Numbered from the stretch's first letter, positions 1 to 6,732 are shown. The stretch is DNA of 12,162 bases from Patescibacteria group bacterium (GCA_018823385.1 JAHJIK010000069.1:1-12162), one strand, 5' to 3'. The notes: generated by a model not told the origin, from the letters alone. Numbers and translations: made by a program.

Positions 1-77
1 GTTAGAACCCCAAGAATCCAAAGCACTATAGATCCTGCTGAAACCGATTTAACGGTTTCTGTATTTTCATTATTCAT
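1..77 (-). CDS. N-terminal fragment of a putative small membrane protein (runs off the left edge)
   Basis: An ATG at 77-75 opens a minus-strand frame that stays open to the window edge, giving 25 complete codons. The product begins MNNENTETVK, a short polar stretch, and then becomes hydrophobic (about residues 14-25, SAGSIVLWILGVL). This is the pattern of a cytoplasmic tail followed by the first transmembrane helix. The polar-to-hydrophobic switch and normal codon use make coding likely, but the rest of the protein is missing, so no family can be assigned. There is no Shine-Dalgarno site before the ATG, as for most genes in this window. The gene is divergent from the recombinase unit at 415-2041, and a 15-base repeat ends five bases before its start codon. 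It could be cargo of the same mobile element or a host gene flanking it. Confidence 0.5.
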   Translation of the reverse strand, partial: MNNENTETVKSVSAGSIVLWILGVL

Positions 78-81
78 ACTG

Positions 82-96
82 CACTTTAGCGGTTTT
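82..96 (+). repeat. Direct repeat copy 1 (CACTTTAGCGGTTTT)
   Basis: This 15-base sequence recurs exactly at 216-230, and its first 12 bases recur inverted at 182-193. It lies five bases upstream of the start codon of the minus-strand partial gene, so a protein bound here could block that gene. Confidence 0.8.
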
Positions 97-118
97 AATC
101 TACTAATTTTGGAGAGAT

Positions 119-216
119 GTAAAAACCTCCCCGCCAGTTGCGACCGACCTTTCGGCCAGCCCATACCCGTTTCCGGCTATGACCGCTAAAGTGACTCCTG
201 ACGAGGAGATTTTTAC
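119..216. repeat. Long-range inverted repeat pair (119-130 and 205-216)
   Basis: GTAAAAACCTCC at 119-130 is matched by GGAGATTTTTAC at 205-216, an 11 of 12 inverted match with a 74-base interior. The right arm shares its last base with direct-repeat copy 2, so the two repeat families form one composite block. Possible roles are an attachment or accessory site for the recombinase, or a regulatory structure. Confidence 0.5.
182..193 (-). repeat. Inverted copy of the CACTTTAGCGGT repeat
   Basis: ACCGCTAAAGTG is the exact reverse complement of the first 12 bases of the repeats at 82-96 and 216-230. With 216-227 it forms a perfect 12-base inverted repeat around a 22-base interior. That interior holds its own small hairpin (CTCCT 195-199 with AGGAG 204-208). 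Confidence 0.75.
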
Positions 217-230
217 ACTTTAGCGGTTTT
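216..230 (+). repeat. Direct repeat copy 2 (CACTTTAGCGGTTTT)
   Basis: This is an exact 15-base copy of 82-96, 134 bases further right, and it forms the right arm of the inverted repeat with 182-193. The run of T at its right end follows a strong stem, so the 182-230 structure could also act as a rightward transcription terminator. The presence of a third copy at 82-96 argues that the sequence itself matters. Confidence 0.75.
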
Positions 231-283
231 GCGACCATATCCTTTGGAAACCAAGGGGGTTAGGCCATTTTTATTCAATTGTA

Positions 284-299
284 GGCAGGTTCCCCTGCC
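284..299 (+). other. Perfect 6-bp hairpin (GGCAGG / CCTGCC)
   Basis: The arms 284-289 and 294-299 are perfectly complementary with a TTCC loop. No T tract follows, so this is not a clear terminator. A second hairpin (CCTTTGG / CCAAGGG, 241-257) lies just to the left and is followed after ten bases by ATTTTTATT. Confidence 0.4.
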
Positions 300-370
300 G
301 TCTTCATATGGTATCGCAGTTCTATAGGTTTGCTAAGGCTGTCCACGACCATGCGACGAAACGCTAGTTC

Positions 371-401
371 TGCATAGACTATGCACTGGCCACCAGTCTG
401 G
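371..401. promoter_or_regulatory. Operator-like dyads upstream of the small ORF/recombinase unit
   Basis: TGCATAG (371-377) and CTATGCA (379-385) form a perfect 7-bp inverted repeat around one central A. ACTGG/CCAGT (385-389/393-397) overlaps its edge, and GCCA/TGGC follow. The block sits 14 bases upstream of the first plus-strand start codon, where a repressor site would be expected. The regulator is unknown. The 100-aa protein encoded next or the recombinase itself are candidates. Confidence 0.4.
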
Positions 402-414
402 CATCAATTAATAG

Positions 415-717
415 GTGGAGGACAGGGACGTAATCTTAGATAAAGCAGCTCATTACCGTTTTACGAAAGAAGCCGACAATGCCTATCTGAATAGGATTTC
501 CCTACTCCCAAATTCTAAGAAGGATCTAAAGCGAGCGATCCTAGAAAGGATTGAGGAGTTGATAGTTTCCTATAGCTCTCTTGCTACATACGTACCAGAC
601 GAGTTAATCGACTGTCTCAATACGCACCAAGGTACGGATAGGAGCCGGAAAGTGTATTTAGGTGTACTCCGAGATATGGAAAGACTTCGAGCCGAAGCAC
701 TGAGTAAATTGAAATAA
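415..717 (+). CDS. Small helical protein of unknown function, upstream partner of the recombinase
   Basis: This 100-aa, charged, predicted all-helical protein has no signal peptide, membrane segment or motif I recognise. The frame opens at a GTG directly after an in-frame TAG (412-414), so GTG at 415 is the earliest possible start, and there are no good alternatives nearby. AGGTGGAG overlaps that start and no separate ribosome site precedes it, so the true start is uncertain. Residues about 34-50 (KKDLKRAILERIEELIV) and 84-100 look like amphipathic helices. The stop lies four bases before the recombinase ATG, indicating translational coupling. By position it could be a regulator of the recombinase, a recombination directionality factor or a DNA-binding accessory protein. 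This is inference from context only. Confidence 0.75.
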   Translation: MEDRDVILDKAAHYRFTKEADNAYLNRISLLPNSKKDLKRAILERIEELIVSYSSLATYVPDELIDCLNTHQGTDRSRKVYLGVLRDMERLRAEALSKLK

Positions 718-721
718 CTAT

Positions 722-2041
722 ATGCAAACCTTAGAAACCTCACAGATAGGGTTATCGCCCGTCATTATTGAAGAGAAAATAAAATACTGTTTGTACGCTC
801 GTAAATCTACCGAGTCCGATGAGAAGCAAGCTCTTTCGATAGATTCCCAGATCAAGGAAATGCTCCAGATTGCCGAGCGAGAGAATCTGGAAATAGTGGA
901 TATCCGGAGAGAATCGCATTCGGCTAAAGATTCAGGACAGCGACCGGTCTACCAAGAACTTTTAGAAGATATACGGCGTGGACGCTTTAACGCCGTGCTA
1001 ACTTGGGCACCTGACCGATTAAGTAGAAACGCCGGAGATTTAGGAACACTCGTAGACCTGATGGATCAAAAACTACTCCTTGAGATTCGTACTTACGGAC
1101 AACATTTCAGGAACTCCCCTAACGAGAAATTCCTCCTCATGATTCTCTGTTCCCAAGCAAAGCTTGAGAATGACAATAAGAGTATCAATGTAAAGAGAGG
1201 TTTAAAGACGAGGGTAGAGATGGGACTACTGCCGGGACGTGCCCCTACGGGCTATTTGAAGGAACAGCGACTAGATAGAAAATGCCAGAGCATCCTCGAC
1301 CCCGATAGAGCGCCAATCATCAAGAAGATGTTTGAGAAAGTAGCGTATGAGAAGTGGAGTGGACGGAAGGTATATAACTGGCTCAAGTTTGAGCTTAATT
1401 TTAAGACGGCTGCCGGGAACAAGAACCTGAGTTTGAGTAATATTTATATTCTTCTTCAGAACCCCTTCTACTACGGAGTATTTGAATACCCGAAGAATTC
1501 AGGTCGATGGTATCAAGGGAAACACGAACCGCTTATTTCCAAAGAGTTATTTGATTTAGTACAGGAGCAGGTAAAGAGTCAGGTTATTCGTTCCGAAACC
1601 AAAGAGTTTGCTTTTACTCGTCTCATGGAGTGTGGCTTATGCGGATCGAGCATATCCGCTGATGAGAAGTTTAAGAAGCAAAAGAACGGGAATGTTCACC
1701 GGCACGTCTATTACGGCTGCGGCAAAGGCAAAGATGTGAATTGCAAGTCTGGGTATATAAATGAGACAGATCTTATAGAACAATTCATCGCTCTTATGGA
1801 TACCATTGATATCGACGAGATTGGTATTAAGGAAAAGATAAAAGCTGAGGTTGAGAGGTTTAAGAAGTTCCAGCAAGCTATTCTAGGCACAAAGACCAAA
1901 ATTGAGATAGTAGATGTAGATATACGAAATTACGCTAAATATCTTTTGAGAGAAGGTGCAGATATCGAGAAGCGAGAACTGCTTGGATGTTTAAGAAGTA
2001 AAATAACTCTTGAAGATAAGGAAATCGCGCTGATTTCTTAA
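722..2041 (+). CDS. Large serine recombinase (site-specific integrase family)
   Basis: This enzyme family catalyses site-specific DNA integration or excision through a 5'-phosphoserine intermediate. The 439-aa protein has the three parts of the family. The resolvase catalytic domain (about 21-165) has YARKS with probable nucleophile Ser29, a DRLSR motif (98-102) and the nearby SxDSQ segment. The Recombinase domain (about 170-285) contains APTGY and the QNPFYYG segment. A zinc ribbon has Cys304-x2-Cys307 and Cys333/Cys341, and is followed by a charged helical region (about 365-420). The length is at the short end for large serine integrases, but the C-terminus looks intact. The gene follows the 100-aa ORF by four bases, and its TAA overlaps the stop of the convergent M23 gene. 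No tyrosine integrase, IS ends or other phage genes are visible, so this is probably the integration module of a small or decayed element. Confidence 0.93.
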   Translation: MQTLETSQIGLSPVIIEEKIKYCLYARKSTESDEKQALSIDSQIKEMLQIAERENLEIVDIRRESHSAKDSGQRPVYQELLEDIRRGRFNAVLTWAPDRLSRNAGDLGTLVDLMDQKLLLEIRTYGQHFRNSPNEKFLLMILCSQAKLENDNKSINVKRGLKTRVEMGLLPGRAPTGYLKEQRLDRKCQSILDPDRAPIIKKMFEKVAYEKWSGRKVYNWLKFELNFKTAAGNKNLSLSNIYILLQNPFYYGVFEYPKNSGRWYQGKHEPLISKELFDLVQEQVKSQVIRSETKEFAFTRLMECGLCGSSISADEKFKKQKNGNVHRHVYYGCGKGKDVNCKSGYINETDLIEQFIALMDTIDIDEIGIKEKIKAEVERFKKFQQAILGTKTKIEIVDVDIRNYAKYLLREGADIEKRELLGCLRSKITLEDKEIALIS

Positions 2042-3129
2042 AGAGGATTTGTTGCACCTCGAACTTCAAAATGGAGGTGCGAACCAGTTGATTTACCAGT
2101 ATTCCCCACATATCCAATAACTTCTCCCTTATCTATTGATCCGCCTGAGACAGCAAGAGAAGACATATGGGCGTACAGGGTCTGAACACCGCCCCCATTA
2201 TCAATAACGATGTAATTCCCATAGCCGCCGTTGTAACCACCGCCTCCCTTGGCAATAATGACCGAACCTCCGGCTGACGCGTAAATCGGGTCTCCAGTTT
2301 CTCCGTCTATATCTACCGCGTTATATCCGTGATTTGCCTGCGTGATTGCTCCGCCTGGAAGCGGATTCCCAAACTTACCTGATGAAGAGGAGGTGCTTGA
2401 AGATTTTGCTGAGGCAGTACTCTTCTTTGTAGAACCTGAGCTTGCGACACTCTTTGAAGAAGCAGATGGAAATGCGCCGCCCGGGACAATGATTTCAGAA
2501 CCTGCAATAAGTCCCTTGGTCTCGCTAATGCCGTTATAGAGAGCAATATCAGAAACATCAGATCCGTACTTCTTGGCGATTGATTGGAGCGTCTCGCCAC
2601 TCGCTACCTTGTGCTGTAGACCTGAGACCGGAAGGATAATGAGGTCGTCTCCAATGCGAATAGTGCTTGCATCACGAATGTCATTTGCCCAAAGGATAGT
2701 TTTGGCGGAAACACCATGCTCTTCCGCAATTTCTGAGAGCGAGTCACCTTCCTTAACGGTGTAGATGGCAATGCCTGTTTTCTTAGGCTTAGAAGCTTTA
2801 GAGCTTGAAACCTCAACCTCGCCTTCAGGAAGGTCTCCATGAGCCATAAGGGCCATACCTCCAGCAACCTCCATTTCATGCTCATTAAGAACACTCGGGT
2901 CCCTTACGCCTTCGAGGAGATCAATACTTGGGTCATGGATCATGCCACCTTCGCCCTCAGATTGAGCGTGCGCTGTGTGTGGAAAAGGAAAGATGCCGTC
3001 CACGGACTGTGGCGACACGGTATGGATGAAAAGAGATAGAGCGAATACCGCTGCTATCGAACCATAAACTTTATATGTACCCCTCTTCTTAGCGTTAGCT
3101 ATAGAACGGGTGGAAAACTTGGAAGGCAA
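2038..3129 (-). CDS. Secreted or anchored LysM-LysM-M23 peptidoglycan endopeptidase
   Basis: This 363-aa protein is a predicted cell-wall hydrolase that cuts peptide cross-links outside the membrane. A hydrophobic segment (about 22-38) is followed by an AHA-Q sequence (53-56) that could be a signal peptidase I site. Two LysM domains (about 121-167 and 172-216) would bind glycan. A Ser/Thr/Lys-rich linker (about 220-252) leads to the M23/LytM domain (about 256-363). Zinc and catalytic residues are visible: His267 and Asp273 in HGYNAVD, His321 in YAHMS, and His351/His353 in HLHFEVR. The start is TTG at 3129-3127; an in-frame TGA lies upstream, no better start exists and no Shine-Dalgarno site is seen. 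The protein ends 11 residues after the HxH motif (HFEVRGATNPL), and its stop overlaps the recombinase stop. A slight shortening by integration is therefore possible, though the catalytic set is complete. Confidence 0.92.
   Translation of the reverse strand: MPSKFSTRSIANAKKRGTYKVYGSIAAVFALSLFIHTVSPQSVDGIFPFPHTAHAQSEGEGGMIHDPSIDLLEGVRDPSVLNEHEMEVAGGMALMAHGDLPEGEVEVSSSKASKPKKTGIAIYTVKEGDSLSEIAEEHGVSAKTILWANDIRDASTIRIGDDLIILPVSGLQHKVASGETLQSIAKKYGSDVSDIALYNGISETKGLIAGSEIIVPGGAFPSASSKSVASSGSTKKSTASAKSSSTSSSSGKFGNPLPGGAITQANHGYNAVDIDGETGDPIYASAGGSVIIAKGGGGYNGGYGNYIVIDNGGGVQTLYAHMSSLAVSGGSIDKGEVIGYVGNTGKSTGSHLHFEVRGATNPL
2051..2084. repeat. Imperfect dyad inside the M23 3' end, beside the recombinase stop
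   Basis: GCACCTC (2054-2060) and GAGGTGC (2074-2080) are perfectly complementary, and the symmetry extends to GTT/AAC at the edges if one base is skipped. The block encodes the HxHFEVRGA catalytic motif of the M23 enzyme and starts ten bases after the recombinase stop. Serine-integrase attachment sites are typically short imperfect dyads, so it is a candidate half or whole site. A chance structure in a conserved coding segment is also possible. Confidence 0.35.
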
Positions 3130-3172
3130 AATAGGAAAACAAAGGGACGTTCAGCGTTTCTTCATAATACAA

Positions 3173-3192
3173 AAAAGCCTGTATAGGCTTTT
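3173..3192 (-). terminator. Hairpin terminator after the metal/redox gene run
   Basis: AAAAGCCT (3173-3180) and AGGCTTTT (3185-3192) form a perfect stem around GTAT. Read leftward, the stem ends in six Ts, as expected for a Rho-independent terminator of the transcript that includes the ATPase gene ending at 3304. The A-rich arm on the other side could also stop rightward transcription. It separates the seven-gene run from the M23 gene. Confidence 0.7.
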
Positions 3193-3303
3193 CTTGAGTA
3201 CAACCGTATCTAACCAGTTCCACTAGTATAGCGTGGGAGAAGTGCGGGTCAATGATGCTTTTATGAAGAAATGTGGACTAGAATATGGCTTAGGTAGAGC
3301 CTC

Positions 3304-5211
3304 CTACGCCTTAAATAATCTTAGGCCATTTAACGTCACTAATATAGCAACACCGGTATCAGCCGCTATCGCAATGCCAAGATTGGACATTCCTAGCGCT
3401 ACAAGACAGATGAATGCTGCTTTGGATGCAATCGCCACGGTAACGTTGAATTTAACCGTTGCGAGCGTACGCTTTCCGAGCTTCATGACATATGGAACAG
3501 ACTCAAGCGTGTCGTTCATAAGCGCCACATCTGCCGTTTCAATTGCCGCGTCTGATCCTCGTGCGCCCATCGCGATACCCACATCGGCTGCTGCGAGCGA
3601 GGGAGCGTCATTAACACCGTCTCCAACCATAGCCACTGAACCGTACCGTTTCTTCAGTTCTTCAATTTTCTCAACCTTGTCTTCGGGCAAGAGTCCTCCG
3701 TACACTTCTGTTATGCCGATCTCCTTGGCCACATACTCACCACTACGCTGATTGTCTCCGGTAAGCATTACGGGTTCGACACCGCTCTTCCGCAAGCTCG
3801 TAATAACCTCCTTTGAGGTCTTACGAATCGTATCCGTGATAGCGAGCGCACCCATGGCCATGTGACCTTCAGTGACAAGGACGATGGTCTTGCCTTCCTT
3901 TTCAAATCCTTCGGTCTTTCTGATTGCTTCTTCGGTAGATACGTTGTGTGCGTCAAGCATCTTTAGATTTCCAACGAGGTGCTCCGTGTCAGAACAGACG
4001 CGGCATACCGCTTTCCCGCCTTTGCCCTTAACGTTCTCATATTTATCCATCGCGTGCGGGCTCACATTCTTTTCAGCAGCGTACGCAAGAATGGCTTTAG
4101 AGAGCGGATGTGATGAATAGGACTCGATACCGGCCACGTCTTCGAGCACCTGCTGCTCTGTGAACCCGTCAAAGGCAACGACATCCGATACGCGTGGTTC
4201 TCCCTCCGTAAGCGTGCCCGTCTTGTCGAGCGAGATTGCCTTTACCCTTCCAAGCTCCTCAAGGAATCGTCCGCCTCGGATAAGCACTCCTTTCCGTGAA
4301 GCTCCACCGAGAGCTGCAGTTACAGCGACTGGGGTAGCTATAACAAGCGCACATGGACACGCTATAACCAGGAGCGTGATGGCGCGTTCAAGCCACACCG
4401 TTACCTCCCCTCCGAAGAACAGGGTCGGAATTGCGAACAGGCCAAGCGCAATGAACGCGACGGCGGGCGTGTAGTATTTCGCAAATTTATCTATGAATTC
4501 CTCGGCTCCGGTCTTTGAGTCCTGCGCTTCCTCAACGAGCTTCACAATTTTCGCAAGGGTCGACTCGGTGCTTACTTTAGTTACCTCTATTTCAAGATAG
4601 CCGTTCTCATTCAGAGTTCCTGCGTACACTGTATCCCCCGCTGTCTTTCCCTGCGGAAGGGGCTCTCCAGTTATGGATGCCTCGTTTACTGCCGAATCTC
4701 CCTTGAGTACCTTGCCGTCGAGTGGGATGAGCTTCCCAGGCTTTACGGCGATAACTGTTCCTATAGTTACACTCGCAACAGGGACTTCCGTCCCATCGGC
4801 CAAAAGCGCAAGCTTTGGACTTTTCTCTACAAGGTTTTCAAGTGCTTTACGGGAGCGAGCGATACCGTACTGCTCGAACGCTTCGGCTAGCGAGAAGAAG
4901 AACACGACAGCCGCACCCTCGCCGAACTCTCCCAGATAGAGCGCACCGATCGCTGCGATAACAACGAGGAAATCTATATTGAGGAAGCGCTTCTTCGTAA
5001 GGCCATTCCATGCGCCACGGACAACATAGATTCCGCCAACTGTGATAGCAAGAAGAAAGAGAGGGGTCTGGAACGAAGGTAGCAGACCAAGAAACTGTAA
5101 GGAGAAGCCAATAGCTGTAGCTGCTCCGGAGATTCCAGTAGCTATCTTCTTATAGAGATCTTCTCGGGGACTTTCGACTTCGCATGAGTCGCAGGATTTG
5201 GAGGCAGTCAT
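3304..5211 (-). CDS. P1B-type heavy-metal ATPase, Zn/Cd/Pb (P1B-2) subtype
   Basis: This is a membrane pump exporting soft divalent metals at the cost of ATP. The 635-aa protein shows TGE (181-183, actuator), the CPC metal site (285-287), the phosphorylated Asp329 in DKTGT, HP (368-369), TGDN (484-487) and GDGVND (530-535). In the last two helices Lys597 and Asp618 (AADTG) match the P1B-2 pattern of ZntA/CadA pumps. A Cu+ pump would instead show NY and MxxS residues there, so Zn2+/Cd2+/Pb2+ is the best specificity call. The usual HMA metal-binding domain is absent. Only a short N-terminus with Cys7-x2-Cys10 remains, and a second CxxC (403-406) lies in the nucleotide-binding region. The gene starts four bases after the upstream DsbA-like gene, so the two are almost certainly co-transcribed. 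No Shine-Dalgarno site is visible. Confidence 0.93.
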   Translation of the reverse strand: MTASKSCDSCEVESPREDLYKKIATGISGAATAIGFSLQFLGLLPSFQTPLFLLAITVGGIYVVRGAWNGLTKKRFLNIDFLVVIAAIGALYLGEFGEGAAVVFFFSLAEAFEQYGIARSRKALENLVEKSPKLALLADGTEVPVASVTIGTVIAVKPGKLIPLDGKVLKGDSAVNEASITGEPLPQGKTAGDTVYAGTLNENGYLEIEVTKVSTESTLAKIVKLVEEAQDSKTGAEEFIDKFAKYYTPAVAFIALGLFAIPTLFFGGEVTVWLERAITLLVIACPCALVIATPVAVTAALGGASRKGVLIRGGRFLEELGRVKAISLDKTGTLTEGEPRVSDVVAFDGFTEQQVLEDVAGIESYSSHPLSKAILAYAAEKNVSPHAMDKYENVKGKGGKAVCRVCSDTEHLVGNLKMLDAHNVSTEEAIRKTEGFEKEGKTIVLVTEGHMAMGALAITDTIRKTSKEVITSLRKSGVEPVMLTGDNQRSGEYVAKEIGITEVYGGLLPEDKVEKIEELKKRYGSVAMVGDGVNDAPSLAAADVGIAMGARGSDAAIETADVALMNDTLESVPYVMKLGKRTLATVKFNVTVAIASKAAFICLVALGMSNLGIAIAADTGVAILVTLNGLRLFKA

Positions 5212-5215
5212 ACTT

Positions 5216-5860
5216 TTAAGAGCCCGCCTTATCTACCTGCGACTGAAGCAAGGCTCGGAATGCCTCGGGTGACTGCGGGTTCTGGATCTTCATACCGTTC
5301 AAGAAAAAGGTAGGCGTTGAGTTAGCACCAGCCTGCCTGCCTTCCTCCATGTCACGCATCACTCTCGCCAGCACCTCTTCTGAGGCTACGTCTGCCTTGA
5401 ACTGTTCCATGTTGAGACCAAGTTCTAGTGCGAACCCTTCGAATACTTCTGGTGTCTCTACCTGCTTCTCACCCCAGTCCTTCTGACGATCAAACATGAG
5501 GTTGTGCATCTCCCAGAACTTTCCTTGACGACTCGCGGCTTCGACGGCAAGTGCCGCAGGAAGTCCATTCTTATGACCAGGTAGTGGGAAATAGCGAGCT
5601 ACGAACGTTACTCGGTCGCCGAACTCCTCTTCCATCTGCTTTACGATGGGATAGTACGCGCCACACGCTTCGCATTCGAAATCAAGATACTCGACGAGCA
5701 CCACAGGGCTTGAGGTTGCACCCTTTACATGATCATTTGCTCGAACCGCTGGAAATTGGGTTGCCGGCTCCGGCGCACGCGCGAAAGACGCGATGAATAG
5801 CAGTCCTGCACATAGGACAACGATTCCGATTATTACCCCAACATTAGAATTTAATTTCAT
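5216..5860 (-). CDS. Membrane-anchored DsbA-like thiol-disulfide oxidoreductase (CEAC active site)
   Basis: This 214-aa thioredoxin-fold protein is predicted to sit outside the membrane, held by an N-terminal helix (about 7-27). The fold contains the redox pair Cys63-Glu-Ala-Cys66 in DFECEAC and the cis-proline loop with Pro183 in STPTFF, with a helical insertion between them as in the DsbA/Thioredoxin_4 family. It would oxidise or shuffle disulfides in exported proteins, probably recharged by the DsbB encoded directly upstream (eight-base gap). An acidic dipeptide in the active site differs from the CPFC of its paralogue at 6733-7437, suggesting a different redox potential or partner. The next gene, the metal ATPase, starts four bases after its stop. 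An oxidase role is inferred from the DsbB neighbour; an isomerase or reductase role cannot be excluded. Confidence 0.9.
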   Translation of the reverse strand: MKLNSNVGVIIGIVVLCAGLLFIASFARAPEPATQFPAVRANDHVKGATSSPVVLVEYLDFECEACGAYYPIVKQMEEEFGDRVTFVARYFPLPGHKNGLPAALAVEAASRQGKFWEMHNLMFDRQKDWGEKQVETPEVFEGFALELGLNMEQFKADVASEEVLARVMRDMEEGRQAGANSTPTFFLNGMKIQNPQSPEAFRALLQSQVDKAGS

Positions 5861-5868
5861 ATCAGTCG

Positions 5869-6444
5869 CTAATTACTTACTCCGATCACACCCTCACTGC
5901 GTACCTTCTGGGGCACGAAGAACGCGAGAATAAGCAGATTGATAAAGACAAGGATTCCCATGAACGGAATCGTAACGAATCCGAACGTAAGTATCGGCGA
6001 GTCGCCACATGCCGGAAGCAAACCTCCGGACGAACACGGTACCGCAAGCGGATTTCCAAGTACGAGTCCTTGGAAGTGCAGATAGTAGTGATAGACAGCG
6101 TAGAAGAGTCCGATGAGGGCAAGTACGCCGACAGTCACATGAGCCTCTTTAGTCCGATACCAAGCAGCAACCAAAGCCACTATCGCTATCGGGAACAGGA
6201 AGATACGCTGCCACCAGCATAGTTCGCACACGGGAGTTGCATACACAACTTGGTACACCAGTGCGCCAAGGATGGATGCGGCAACGATTGCTGCTATCGC
6301 TCCGTAGAGTTGGCGGTATGTATGCCGATTAACATGCTCTTTGAATGCAGGGACGAGTGCGTATAACGCCAAACACACCACCAAGCCCGCAGTGAGTAAG
6401 AATAATCCTGTCGTTACCAATGTTGAATAGAGTTCGATGTCCAT
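5869..6444 (-). CDS. dsbB: DsbB/BdbC-type quinone-linked disulfide oxidase
   Basis: DsbB proteins re-oxidise DsbA and pass electrons to membrane quinones. This 191-aa protein has about five hydrophobic segments, one more than the classic four. The first redox pair is Cys73-Glu-Leu-Cys76 in CELCWWQR, a near-diagnostic motif with the conserved Arg80. The second pair, Cys137 and Cys146, lies in the second outer loop (VPCSSG...LPACGD). The segment FGFVTIPFMG that follows is also typical of the family. The gene lies between the zf-TFIIB gene (five-base gap) and the CEAC DsbA-like gene (eight-base gap), so enzyme and substrate are made together. A weak ribosome site (AGTAGGT) precedes the ATG. If the cell is a fermentative CPR bacterium without a respiratory chain, its electron acceptor is an open question. 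Confidence 0.93.
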   Translation of the reverse strand: MDIELYSTLVTTGLFLLTAGLVVCLALYALVPAFKEHVNRHTYRQLYGAIAAIVAASILGALVYQVVYATPVCELCWWQRIFLFPIAIVALVAAWYRTKEAHVTVGVLALIGLFYAVYHYYLHFQGLVLGNPLAVPCSSGGLLPACGDSPILTFGFVTIPFMGILVFINLLILAFFVPQKVRSEGVIGVSN

Positions 6445-6449
6445 ACCTA

Positions 6450-6719
6450 CTAGAAGTCAAACAATTCTCCGAGCAAACCCTCCTTACGTCGCTTCTTATA
6501 CCCTCCCTGACCGTACTGATGACTGTCATTACTATACTCCTGACGAGTTGCGCGAGAAGGTTCTGGCTGCTGCGGTACAGCACCGCTATCAATACGATCA
6601 ATAATCTTATCGAGTTCGCCACGGTCGAGCCATACGCCGCGACATGACGGGCAGTAATCAATCTCGACTCCCTGGCGGTCCGTTATCTGAAGCACGCTCT
6701 GATCAATGGGACATTTCAT
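6450..6719 (-). CDS. zf-TFIIB domain protein
   Basis: This 89-aa soluble protein carries an N-terminal zinc-finger-like domain of the zf-TFIIB family. It has Cys3 in MKCPID, then Cys23-x2-Cys26 in YCPSCRGVWLDRGELDKII. The position where a fourth cysteine would stand (residue 6) is Asp, a variant I believe is common in this family. Residues 48-75 are a polar Gln/Ser/Tyr-rich linker, and the C-terminus KRRKEGLLGELFDF looks like a conserved tail. The biochemical role of the family is not established; metal or nucleic-acid binding is plausible. It is encoded between the two redox partners dsbA (13-base gap) and dsbB (five-base gap), which makes a zinc- or thiol-related role attractive but unproven. 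No signal peptide is present, so it should be cytoplasmic. Confidence 0.88.
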   Translation of the reverse strand: MKCPIDQSVLQITDRQGVEIDYCPSCRGVWLDRGELDKIIDRIDSGAVPQQPEPSRATRQEYSNDSHQYGQGGYKKRRKEGLLGELFDF

Positions 6720-6732
6720 AGGTGTAGTGAGT

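Larger units (their letters stand above)
78..414. other. 337-base divergent intergenic region rich in repeats and dyads
   Basis: No convincing gene was found here. The region separates the leftward partial membrane-protein gene from the rightward small ORF and recombinase. It contains three copies of a CACTTTAGCGG element (two direct, one inverted), an inverted pair around GTAAAAACCTCC, hairpins at 241-257 and 284-299, and a 15-base dyad at 371-385 near the first plus-strand gene. The longest tiny reading frames (14 and 19 codons) look accidental. The density of symmetric sequences fits promoter/operator DNA of an integration module or recombinase-binding DNA. The sequence alone does not say which. 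Confidence 0.6.

Noticed and set aside
40..59. Hairpin GAAACCG / CGGTTTC followed by TGTATTTT on the plus strand, terminator-like
   Set aside because: It lies inside the 5' coding part of the minus-strand membrane-protein fragment, has only a short T tract, and no plus-strand gene is seen before it.
205..222. Partial similarity of GAGGAGATTTTTACACTT to GAGGATTTGTTGCACCT near the recombinase stop (2042-2059), as a possible attL/attR pair
   Set aside because: It needs several gaps and mismatches over a short length, and such a match is expected by chance in AT-rich DNA.
179..223. Tiny ORF of 14 codons starting MTAKVTPDEE
   Set aside because: It is built almost entirely from the inverted repeat 182-227, has no ribosome site and is too short to support.
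308..367. Tiny ORF of 19 codons starting MVSQFYRFAK
   Set aside because: There is no ribosome site, no recognisable product, and it lies in hairpin-rich intergenic DNA. It is probably accidental.
3233..3751. 172-codon plus-strand ORF opposite the ATPase gene
   Set aside because: It is an antisense shadow of the conserved ATPase C-terminal region, with low-complexity Ser/Ala composition. The minus-strand protein has all catalytic motifs.
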